This document shows, one piece after another, positions 25,675 through 33,416 of a stretch of 64,000 nucleotides of DNA. Position 1 is the stretch's first letter; the number at the start of each line of letters is the position of its first letter. The notes under the pieces were generated by a model, which saw nothing but the letters and a program-made list of their open reading frames with translations, was not told the DNA's origin and made no database searches. The position numbers and the translations under genes were made by a program. This DNA comes from Methanofollis fontis (lineage in GTDB: Archaea > Halobacteriota > Methanomicrobia > Methanomicrobiales > Methanofollaceae): assembly GCF_004297185.1 (NCBI RefSeq), contig NZ_PGCL01000001.1, positions 310,001 to 374,000 of the forward strand. Reading direction: 5' to 3'.

Positions 25675-27270
25675 ATGCATCGAACGACCATACCTGGAGT
25701 GGTTCTGATCCTCCTCATGCTCGCCACCGCACCCGCATGGGCGGCGCCGACAGACGAGATCGGCTACGCCGCCGGAGCAGGACCGCTGACTTATGCCGCC
25801 ACGGCAGGAACGCCGGGGCTCAATGCCGATGATAATATAACCGTCATCTGGTCCGGCACCGTGGAGATCGACCCGGAGGGCACTTTCGCACTCGTCCCGA
25901 TCAATACCGGAACACCGATTGAACTCGACCGCATCACCCCGATCGGGGCGCTCGATGCCGCATCGGAACCGGGTGACTTCACCTATGAGGTCTGGGAAGC
26001 GGACTGGGGCATCCTGGTTGAGAGTGTCAACAACATCACGGTCCAAGTGACCGATAACGACGAAACCTACATCTGGTGGTTCCATGACACCACGGACCCC
26101 TATGTCACCAACAACGCCACATTCAAATCCCTCGCCGATGGGGAACGGATTGAACTGATCTACGCACCCCTCCGGGACACCTATGAAGAGATCGTCGCCG
26201 GGACGGAGTACCTCATCGACATGACGGTCCGCTTCACCAATGAGACGAAGGCGGACTTCAGAGCAGAACCCACGAACGGCACAGCGCCACTCACCGTCCA
26301 GTTCACCGACCTATCCACCGTCGAGAACATCACCGCATGGGCATGGGACTTCGGTGTCGAGAATGCCACATCCGACGAGCAGAACCCGACCTACACCTAT
26401 GAGATGCCCGGCGTCTACACCGTCAGCCTCACCATCACCGATGAGGCGAACGTCACCTACACCGAGGTGAAGGCCGACTACATCAACGTCACCGAACCGA
26501 TCGGGCCAGGGGCGGACTTCAGCGCCGACGTCACCGCGGGAGAGGCGCCACTCACCGTGAACTTCACCGACCTATCCACCGTCGAGAACATTACCGCATG
26601 GTTCTGGGACTTCGGAAACGGATTCATGTCCACCATGAAAGACCCGCTCTTCACCTACCACACTCCGGGCGTCTATAACGTCTCCCTCACCGTCACCGAC
26701 GACCAGGACATGAAATGGACGACCACACAGGAGGGCTTCATCAACGTAACAGCACCCTTCACGCCTGAAGCGGACTTCAGCGCCGATGTCACCAACGGCA
26801 CCGCACCCCTCACCGTAAACTTCACCGACCTATCCACCGTCGAGAACATCACCGCATGGGCATGGGACTTCGGTGTCGAGAACGCCACATCCGAAGAGCA
26901 GAACCCAACCTACATCTATGAGATGCCCGGCACCTACACTGTCGGCCTGACGGTCACCGACGACACCGGCACGACCTACGTCGTGACAAAACCGGACTAC
27001 ATCACCGTCCTCGAGGAAGAGCAGAAAGCCAATTTCACAGCAAATGCCACAGCAGGCACAGCCCCCCTGGCCGTCCAGTTCACCGACCAATCCACTGTCG
27101 CAGAGATCACCTCCTGGTTCTGGGAGTTCGGTGACGGCTCCACCTCGGAAGAGCAGAACCCGGTCTACGTCTACACCGCAAACGGCACCTATGACGTCAC
27201 ACTCACCATCAATCGAGAGCAGAGCACCTACTACTGGCACGTCAAATACAACTACATCCACGTCGGCTGA
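25675..27270 (+). CDS. Secreted PKD-repeat surface protein (four PKD domains)
   Basis: A 531-residue exported protein. Residues 1-23 are a signal peptide (cleavage after PAWA). Residues 24-190 form one globular domain whose pattern (PIGALDAAS, YEVWEADWG, IWWFHDT, ADGERIELIYAP) recalls the DUF4430/transcobalamin-like fold; that is my inference. Then come four PKD domains, each with APLTVQFTDLS-like strands, W-DFG(V/N) and a Y-PG-YTVSLTV end, about 85 residues per unit. There is no C-terminal membrane helix or sorting tail, so it is either released or held by other surface proteins. Function is probably adhesion or surface structure. It is a tandem paralogue of the next gene, with a shared leader. 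Confidence 0.88.
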   Translation: MHRTTIPGVVLILLMLATAPAWAAPTDEIGYAAGAGPLTYAATAGTPGLNADDNITVIWSGTVEIDPEGTFALVPINTGTPIELDRITPIGALDAASEPGDFTYEVWEADWGILVESVNNITVQVTDNDETYIWWFHDTTDPYVTNNATFKSLADGERIELIYAPLRDTYEEIVAGTEYLIDMTVRFTNETKADFRAEPTNGTAPLTVQFTDLSTVENITAWAWDFGVENATSDEQNPTYTYEMPGVYTVSLTITDEANVTYTEVKADYINVTEPIGPGADFSADVTAGEAPLTVNFTDLSTVENITAWFWDFGNGFMSTMKDPLFTYHTPGVYNVSLTVTDDQDMKWTTTQEGFINVTAPFTPEADFSADVTNGTAPLTVNFTDLSTVENITAWAWDFGVENATSEEQNPTYIYEMPGTYTVGLTVTDDTGTTYVVTKPDYITVLEEEQKANFTANATAGTAPLAVQFTDQSTVAEITSWFWEFGDGSTSEEQNPVYVYTANGTYDVTLTINREQSTYYWHVKYNYIHVG

Positions 27271-27572
27271 AGGTCGACCGCTCCCCCTTCCATCAAGCCC
27301 CCTCTCCTGTGTTCGGCCCTACCAGGGCGGGGGTCGCCCCATGGCGGAAAAACTCTCCGCATTTGCCATTCAGAATGATGACACATCCGCGCCATTATCA
27401 CCAGAAACAGACGGATCCGCGTTTGAATCCGGAGATTTCCGGGCCATCGAAATAGTCCATGAAATCGGCCTTTTGACCGAGTGGAGCGATCGGGCAAAAC
27501 CCAAATACAACACATTCCCCGACTATACTCTGAAATATACCGCAATCGGTCCGGCGAATTCCGATTATGCAA
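27271..27572. other. Gene-free stretch between the PKD genes
   Basis: About 300 bases behind the first PKD gene. An open frame here has no supportable start or family and I do not call it. Terminator structure is not obvious. Confidence 0.5.
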
Positions 27573-27857
27573 ATATTATTATATCTTATCGACAATGCTC
27601 TCCCAGAAATCACCGGGATTGCCACGTAACACGCAGAGGCGATCTGCGATGATCCGCCAAAAACCCGTTTCAGGGGCGGTTCGGATGCACCCGCCGACAC
27701 AGCAGAGCAGAATTGAGCATGATACCGCATGGCGGCACACACCGCCGGGCGACACCCAACACAGGCGACCACCATACACTCCACTCCCGGGCAAACACTC
27801 CTGCCGTCCCGTGATTTCAGTTTGAAACCATGAAAACCACGAGAAGGTGATCAAAAA
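27573..27857 (+). promoter_or_regulatory. Promoter and long leader of the second PKD gene
   Basis: A core ATATTATTATATCTTATCGACA (about 27573-27594) matches the one before the first PKD gene, followed by AAATCACCGGGATTGCC. The leader is about 110 bases longer here because of an insertion, then returns to the shared CCCGGGCAAAC, CCGTCCCGTGATTTCAG and GAGAAGGTGATC segments directly before ATG. Confidence 0.6.
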
Positions 27858-30227
27858 ATGCATCGAACTATGATACCGGGAGTGGTCCTGATCCTCCTCA
27901 TGATCGTCGCCGCACCCGCATGGGCGGCGCCGACAGACGAGATCGGCGCCACCGGGACAGAACTGCTGACCTACGCTGCTGCGGCAGGAACATCGCTGCC
28001 GAATGCCGCCGACAACGCCACTGTCATCTGGTCAGGCACCGTTGAGATCGATCCGGAAGGAACTTTCATCATCGTCCCGCTCAACACCGGAACGCCGATT
28101 TCACTCGACCGCAACACCCCGCTCGGGGCGCTCGACGCCGCATCACAACTGGATACCTTTGTCTACGAGGTCTGGGAGGCGGACTGGGGCATCTGGGTCG
28201 AACGCATCAACGACATCCCCGTTATGATAGACGAAAATGGCGATCTGTATCTCTGGTGGTTCCACGCCGCCGGATATATCACCAACGAAGCCACCTTCAA
28301 ATCCCTCGGTAACGGCGAACGACTCCAGCTCATCTATGCACCCGACCGCGACAGTTATGAACAGATCCTGGCGGAGAAGAAATACATCATCGACATGGTC
28401 GTCCACTTCACCAATGAGACAGAAGCGGACTTCACCGCCGATGTCACAACAGGGGAGGCGCCGCTCACCGTCCAGTTCACCGACACCAGCACCGTCGAAA
28501 ACATCGCCGCATGGATGTGGGACTTCGGCGTCGAGAATGCAACATCCGACGAGCAGAACCCCACCTACACCTATGAGATGCCCGGCACCTACACCGTTTC
28601 CCTCACCGTCACCGATGAGGCGAACGTCACCTACACCGAGATGAAGACCGACTACATCAACGTCACCGAGATGATACCGGGGGCAGACTTCAGCGCCGAT
28701 GTCACCGAAGGGGAGGCACCTCTCGCCGTCCAGTTCACCGACACCAGCACCGTCGAGAACATCACAGAATGGATGTGGGACTTCGGTGTTGAGAATGCAA
28801 CATCCGACGAGCAGAACCCCACCTACATCTATGAGATGCCCGGCGTCTACACCGTTTCCCTCACCGTCACCGATGAGGCGAACGTCACCTACACCGAGAT
28901 GAAGACCGACTACATCAACGTCACCGAGATGATACCGGGGGCAGACTTCAGCGCCGATGTCACCGAAGGGGAGGCACCTCTCGCCGTCCAGTTCACCGAC
29001 ACCAGCACCGTCGAGAACATCACAGAATGGATGTGGGACTTCGGCGTCGAGAATGCAACATCCGAAGAGCAGAACCCGGCCTACACCTATGAGATGCCCG
29101 GCACCTACACCGTTTCCCTCACCGTCACCGATGAGGCGAACGTCACCTACACCGAAATGAAGACCGACTACATCAACGTCACCGAACCGATCGGACCCGA
29201 AGCGGACTTCACCGCCGACGTCACCGCAGGGGAGGCGCCCCTCACCGTCCAGTTCACCGACACCAGCACCGTCGAGAACATCACCGCATGGTGGTGGGAC
29301 TTCGGGAACGGATACATGTCCACCATGAAAGACCCGCTCTTCACCTACCACACACCGGGCGTCTATAACGTCTCCCTCTCCATCAGAGACGACCAGGACA
29401 TGAAATGGACGACTGTAAAGGAGGGCTTCATCAACGTCACGGGACCGTTCGAGCCTGAAGCAGACTTCGCCGCCGATGTCACCGCAGGGGAGGCGCCGCT
29501 CACCGTGAACTTCACCGATCAATCGACCGTCGAGAACATCACAGAATGGATGTGGGACTTCGGCGTCGAGAATGCCACATCCGAAGAGCAGAACCCCACC
29601 TACACCTATGAGATGCCCGGGATCTACACCGTCTCCCTCACCGTCACCAATGAGGCGAACCTCACCTACACCGAGGTGAAGATTGACTACATCAACGTAA
29701 CAGCGCCCTTCACGCCTGAAGCAGACTTCAGCGCCGATGTCACCGAAGGGGAGGCGCCCCTCACCGTTCAGTTCAGCGACCTCTCCACCGTCGAGAATAT
29801 CACAGAATGGATGTGGGACTTCGGCGTTGAGAATGCCACATCCGACGAGCAGAACCCAACCTATACCTATGAGATGCCCGGCGTCTACACCGTTTCCCTC
29901 ACCGTCACCGATGAGGCGAACCTCACCTACACCGAGGTGAAGGAAGACTACATCAACGTCACCGAAATCATGCCGATGGGGGCGGACTTCAGCGCCGATG
30001 TCACCAATGGCACAGCACCCCTCACCGTGAACTTCACCGACCTATCCACCGTCGAGAACATCACAGAATGGATGTGGGACTTCGGCGTCGAGAATGCCAC
30101 ATCCGAAGAGCAGAACCCCACCTACACCTATGAGATGCCCGGTGTCTACACCGTCTCCCTCACCGTCAGGGACATGGCAAATGTCACCTACACCGAGATG
30201 AAGGACGATTACATCACCGTGACCTGA
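27858..30227 (+). CDS. Secreted PKD-repeat surface protein (seven PKD domains)
   Basis: A 789-residue paralogue of the preceding gene with the same signal peptide (ends PAWA), the same 165-residue N-terminal domain and seven PKD domains instead of four. Each repeat carries ADFxADVTxGEAPLxVQFTD and WMWDFGVENATSxEQNP. The protein ends exactly at the end of the last PKD unit with no anchor. Repeats 2 and 3 are almost identical at DNA level, showing recent expansion. Many NVT/NIT/NAT sites suggest N-glycosylation. The role is probably cell-surface adhesion or matrix. Confidence 0.88.
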   Translation: MHRTMIPGVVLILLMIVAAPAWAAPTDEIGATGTELLTYAAAAGTSLPNAADNATVIWSGTVEIDPEGTFIIVPLNTGTPISLDRNTPLGALDAASQLDTFVYEVWEADWGIWVERINDIPVMIDENGDLYLWWFHAAGYITNEATFKSLGNGERLQLIYAPDRDSYEQILAEKKYIIDMVVHFTNETEADFTADVTTGEAPLTVQFTDTSTVENIAAWMWDFGVENATSDEQNPTYTYEMPGTYTVSLTVTDEANVTYTEMKTDYINVTEMIPGADFSADVTEGEAPLAVQFTDTSTVENITEWMWDFGVENATSDEQNPTYIYEMPGVYTVSLTVTDEANVTYTEMKTDYINVTEMIPGADFSADVTEGEAPLAVQFTDTSTVENITEWMWDFGVENATSEEQNPAYTYEMPGTYTVSLTVTDEANVTYTEMKTDYINVTEPIGPEADFTADVTAGEAPLTVQFTDTSTVENITAWWWDFGNGYMSTMKDPLFTYHTPGVYNVSLSIRDDQDMKWTTVKEGFINVTGPFEPEADFAADVTAGEAPLTVNFTDQSTVENITEWMWDFGVENATSEEQNPTYTYEMPGIYTVSLTVTNEANLTYTEVKIDYINVTAPFTPEADFSADVTEGEAPLTVQFSDLSTVENITEWMWDFGVENATSDEQNPTYTYEMPGVYTVSLTVTDEANLTYTEVKEDYINVTEIMPMGADFSADVTNGTAPLTVNFTDLSTVENITEWMWDFGVENATSEEQNPTYTYEMPGVYTVSLTVRDMANVTYTEMKDDYITVT
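28671..29186 (+). repeat. Tandem 258-bp duplication inside the PKD gene
   Basis: Two consecutive 258-bp units (28671-28928 and 28929-29186), each one 86-residue PKD domain beginning MIPGADFSADV, are nearly identical. Both stay in frame, so the protein just gains one domain. This indicates recent unequal recombination. Confidence 0.85.
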
Positions 30228-30422
30228 ACAGACCCGGCAACCCCCCCCTTTATCCAACGTTCACTCTCCTTTCAGAGGCGCATTTCTTCTCCCTCACCGG
30301 CAAGGAAGGCGAGATCCGGAGGTGCAAACCTACTTATTCCAGGAAGGGCCTGCCACTATCATGCAGATCTGGGGAAAAGAGTGTATCAGGAGCCATGGTG
30401 CGAAAAAATCGGTGAAAATAGT

Positions 30423-31436
30423 ATGATCCCGGAAATTTCCGAAAATAAACCGTCCCGCTTCCTCATCCCGCTTGCGGCCTTCGTCATCGTGATTGGCGGC
30501 ATGCACGCTGCCGCATCCCTGCTCAACCCCATCCTCCTCTCGGTGTTCATCGCCATCGTCGCCATGCCCCTGCTGGACTGGCTCATCGAACGCAGCGTCC
30601 CATCGCAGGCGGCCGTTTTAATCGTCATGGCAGGAATCATCGGGATCTGCCTGTTCCTGATCTGGGTCCTCTCGGTCTCCCTCTCCCAGGCAGTGGAGGC
30701 CTTGCCCGCCTATGAGGAGATGTTGCGGGTGCAGGTGGAGGCGCTGAAGTCCATGCTGGAGGGACTCGGCATCTCGGCGGAGGGCGGCGACCTGCCCGGG
30801 ATCGTCTCCACCCATTCCATCCTCCCCTCCATCGTCACCCTGATCTCCGGACTCATCCAATCGATCATGGACCTGCTGCTGGTGCTCGTCATCACCAACT
30901 TCCTGCTCTTCGAATTCGCTACCCTCTCAGGCACAGAAAGACCAGTGCCGCTACGGACCTATACCGAACATCTGATCACCTACATCATCGTGCGGATCAA
31001 GACCAACATCCTCACCGGGATCGGTGCCGGCATCTTCCTGGCCGTGATCGGGGTGGACTTCGCGGTGCTCTGGGGCGCCCTGATCGCCATCCTCAGTTTC
31101 ATCCCCTATGCCGGCCTCTGGATCGCCGCCCTCCCGGCAATCGGGCTGGCATGGCTGGAAGGAGGATTGACCGGCGCCGTCCTCGCCCTGATCGGCATCG
31201 TGGGCAGCAACTTTATCGCCGAGGAACTGATCTTCCCGGCCATGGCCGGCGAAGACCTGCAGATCTCGCCGGTCGTGGTGATCATCGCCCTCTTCTTCTG
31301 GACCTGGGTGCTCGGCGTGCCGGGCCTGTTCCTGGCCATCCCCCTCACCATCGCCGGAAAAATGCTGCTCGAATCCTATGAAGAGACCCGATGGATCACA
31401 CGTCTGATGGAGGGTGCGTCCGCCTTCTCCCGGTGA
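30423..31436 (+). CDS. AI-2E family transporter
   Basis: A 337-residue membrane protein of the AI-2E (UPF0118/PerM) family: two N-terminal helices, a helix-hairpin with a soluble amphipathic domain (about residues 90-150), and a helical C-terminal part with the hallmark GVDFAVLWGALIAILSFIPYAG and GVPGLFLAIPL. Members export AI-2-like signals or act as Na+/H+ antiporters; the archaeal substrate is not known. ATG 30423 has GGTGA seven bases upstream. The next gene downstream is an unrelated small membrane protein with its own promoter. Confidence 0.9.
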   Translation: MIPEISENKPSRFLIPLAAFVIVIGGMHAAASLLNPILLSVFIAIVAMPLLDWLIERSVPSQAAVLIVMAGIIGICLFLIWVLSVSLSQAVEALPAYEEMLRVQVEALKSMLEGLGISAEGGDLPGIVSTHSILPSIVTLISGLIQSIMDLLLVLVITNFLLFEFATLSGTERPVPLRTYTEHLITYIIVRIKTNILTGIGAGIFLAVIGVDFAVLWGALIAILSFIPYAGLWIAALPAIGLAWLEGGLTGAVLALIGIVGSNFIAEELIFPAMAGEDLQISPVVVIIALFFWTWVLGVPGLFLAIPLTIAGKMLLESYEETRWITRLMEGASAFSR

Positions 31437-31465
31437 ACGGAAGAGCAGAAGAGCAGACGCCGGCG

Positions 31466-31482
31466 AAATATATATATCTGGC
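31466..31482 (+). promoter_or_regulatory. TATA box of the HdeD-like gene
   Basis: GCGAAATATATATATC is a near-consensus BRE/TATA element centred about 37 bases before ATG 31511, giving a leader of about ten bases. Confidence 0.6.
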
Positions 31483-31510
31483 CGGCGGCCCCTTTCCGCA
31501 TGGTGTGTCC

Positions 31511-32062
31511 ATGACAGATGAAACGCTTCCCGGCACTGTGCCGGGTGGAGTGGAGACCGACCTCTTCCCCTGGTGGCTGGTAGTGCTGCAGGGGTTCGTC
31601 ACCCTCATGCTGGGGCTGTTCCTGCTGATGCAGCCGGGGATGACGCTGCTCGTGCTTGTCACCTTCATCGGGATCTACTGGTTCATCACCGGGATCTTTG
31701 CAATCGTCAGCCTGGTGCTGGATAGAACGGACCTGGTCTGGAAGGCGATCATCGCCGTGCTGGGGATCATCGCCGGCATCCTGGTGACGACCTACCCGCT
31801 CTACAGCACCGTGCTCATCGCCACCTTCTTCGCCATCCTGATCGCGGTCTGGGGGATCCTCATCGGGATCACAAGCCTGGCACGGGGTGTGAGCGGCGGA
31901 GGATGTACCGCCGCCGTCCTCGGCATTCTCAGCATCATCATCGGCATCATCCTGCTCGCACGCCCCCTCCTGACGGCGGCGTCCCTGGTGCTCATCCTGG
32001 GGGTGTTCGCCGTCATCGGGGGAGTGATGGCGATCGTTGCCGGAATCAGAATGCGCAGGTAA
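31511..32062 (+). CDS. HdeD/DUF308-family membrane protein
   Basis: A 183-residue protein with six hydrophobic segments arranged as three similar hairpins, as in HdeD (DUF308) proteins. Typical stretches are WLVVLQGFVTLMLGLFLLMQPG, WFITGIFAIVSLVLDR and LGILSIIIGIILLARPL. HdeD in enterobacteria is linked to acid resistance; no function is proven in archaea. The start was set at ATG 31511, since the earlier ATG at 31500 is out of frame and gives a four-residue peptide. Confidence 0.85.
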   Translation: MTDETLPGTVPGGVETDLFPWWLVVLQGFVTLMLGLFLLMQPGMTLLVLVTFIGIYWFITGIFAIVSLVLDRTDLVWKAIIAVLGIIAGILVTTYPLYSTVLIATFFAILIAVWGILIGITSLARGVSGGGCTAAVLGILSIIIGIILLARPLLTAASLVLILGVFAVIGGVMAIVAGIRMRR

Positions 32063-32146
32063 GCGGCAGGAGAGAACTGAAGGAGGAACAGAACGAAGGA
32101 CGACCGGAAGGGCCACCCGCCGGACCATGGGACAGGGGCCCGCACT

Positions 32147-33325
32147 GTGGGGCCGCCGGCCTTCCACCTGATGGCAAAACCGACCGGGGCCAGGTGCAAC
32201 CTCAGGTGCACCTACTGTTTTTACCTCCAGAAGGCCGGGCTCTACCCGGACGGCACCTTCAGGATGAGCGATGCGGTGCTGGAATCCTATATCAGACAGG
32301 TGATCGACGCCCACCGCTCACCCCTGGTGACGGTGGCATGGCAGGGGGGCGAACCCACCCTGATGGGGCTGGACTTCTTCGAGCGGGCCATGGAGATCCA
32401 GCAGCGCTACCGGCGGGGCGGGACGGCGATCCAGAACACCATCCAGACCAACGGCACCCTGCTGGACGATTCATGGGCCGGATTCTTTCGCAGACACCAG
32501 TTCCTGGTGGGGATCAGCATCGACGGCCCCGAAGAGGTGCATGACGCCTTCCGCGTTGACCGGGCCGGACGACCCACCTTTGGGCGGGCGATGACGGGGC
32601 TGTCCCTGCTCAGGAAACACGGCGTGGAGCACAACATCCTCACCTGCATCCATGCCGCCAACCAGGAGCGTCCCCTGGAGGTCTACCGCTTCCTGCGGGA
32701 CGAGGCCGGGGGCCGCCATATCCAGTTCATTCCGGTGGTGGAGCGGAGAGGGACCGCCGGCGTGAGCGTGCATTCCGTTGGCCCCGAACCTTTCGGCAGG
32801 TTTCTGAACACGATCTTCGACGAATGGGTGCGGCACGATGTCGGGAGCGTGTTCGTGCAGAACTTCGAGGCCGCGCTGGCCGCATGGGCCGGGATACCCC
32901 CCGGCACCTGTGTCTCCGCCCCAGTCTGCGGCACCGCACCGGTGCTGGAGCACAATGGTGACGTCTATGTCTGCGACCATTATGCAGACCCGGCCCACCG
33001 CCTTGGAAACATCATGCAGACCCCCCTCTCCAACCTGATGGCCTCGCCGATGAGGGCGGCCTTCGGCAGGAGCAAACTCACCGGACTCCCCGATTATTGC
33101 CGGCGCTGCCGTGTACGCTTTGCCTGCAACGGCGGGTGCCCGAAGGACCGTTTTCTCACCTGCCCGGACGGCGAAGCCGGACTGAACTATCTCTGCAGAG
33201 GGTACCGGATTTTTTTCACCCATATCGACGCCCCCATGCGGTTCATGGCCGAAAATCTGAGACGAAACGGCGATCCTTCGGATGTGATGGCCTGGATGCG
33301 AGCGAAAAACGCCAGAATCCGATGA
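32147..33325 (+). CDS. Anaerobic sulfatase-maturating enzyme (radical SAM/SPASM)
   Basis: A 392-residue radical SAM enzyme that oxidises the active-site Cys or Ser of a sulfatase to formylglycine. The [4Fe-4S]-SAM site is CNLRCTYC (about residues 17-24) in the context AKPTGARCNLRCTYCFY that defines this family, followed by WQGGEPTLMG. The C-terminal SPASM-type region has further Cys in VYVCDHY, CRRCRVRFAC and NGGCPKD for two auxiliary clusters. GTG 32147 is the only usable start in frame. The arylsulfatase gene 91 bases downstream is the obvious client, and its CxPxR motif matches the Cys type. Confidence 0.93.
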   Translation: MGPPAFHLMAKPTGARCNLRCTYCFYLQKAGLYPDGTFRMSDAVLESYIRQVIDAHRSPLVTVAWQGGEPTLMGLDFFERAMEIQQRYRRGGTAIQNTIQTNGTLLDDSWAGFFRRHQFLVGISIDGPEEVHDAFRVDRAGRPTFGRAMTGLSLLRKHGVEHNILTCIHAANQERPLEVYRFLRDEAGGRHIQFIPVVERRGTAGVSVHSVGPEPFGRFLNTIFDEWVRHDVGSVFVQNFEAALAAWAGIPPGTCVSAPVCGTAPVLEHNGDVYVCDHYADPAHRLGNIMQTPLSNLMASPMRAAFGRSKLTGLPDYCRRCRVRFACNGGCPKDRFLTCPDGEAGLNYLCRGYRIFFTHIDAPMRFMAENLRRNGDPSDVMAWMRAKNARIR

Positions 33326-33416
33326 CGAACCATCCGGCGCCGGTACGGCGAAAAACTACAAATATCGCCATCCCCATTCACGAACAACCCCGCCCCCCCT
33401 CAGGAGGAATGCCGCC

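Noticed and set aside
27341-27652. Open frame between the PKD genes
   Set aside because: No start with ribosome site, no family, and it covers the conserved promoter of the second PKD gene.
28143-29522. 459-codon minus-strand frame inside the second PKD gene
   Set aside because: It arises from the repeated, codon-biased PKD units read backwards; the plus strand has the signal peptide and domains.
26265-30224. Regular repeats as a possible CRISPR array
   Set aside because: The repeat unit is about 255 bases, coding and in frame; there are no short palindromic repeats with unique spacers.
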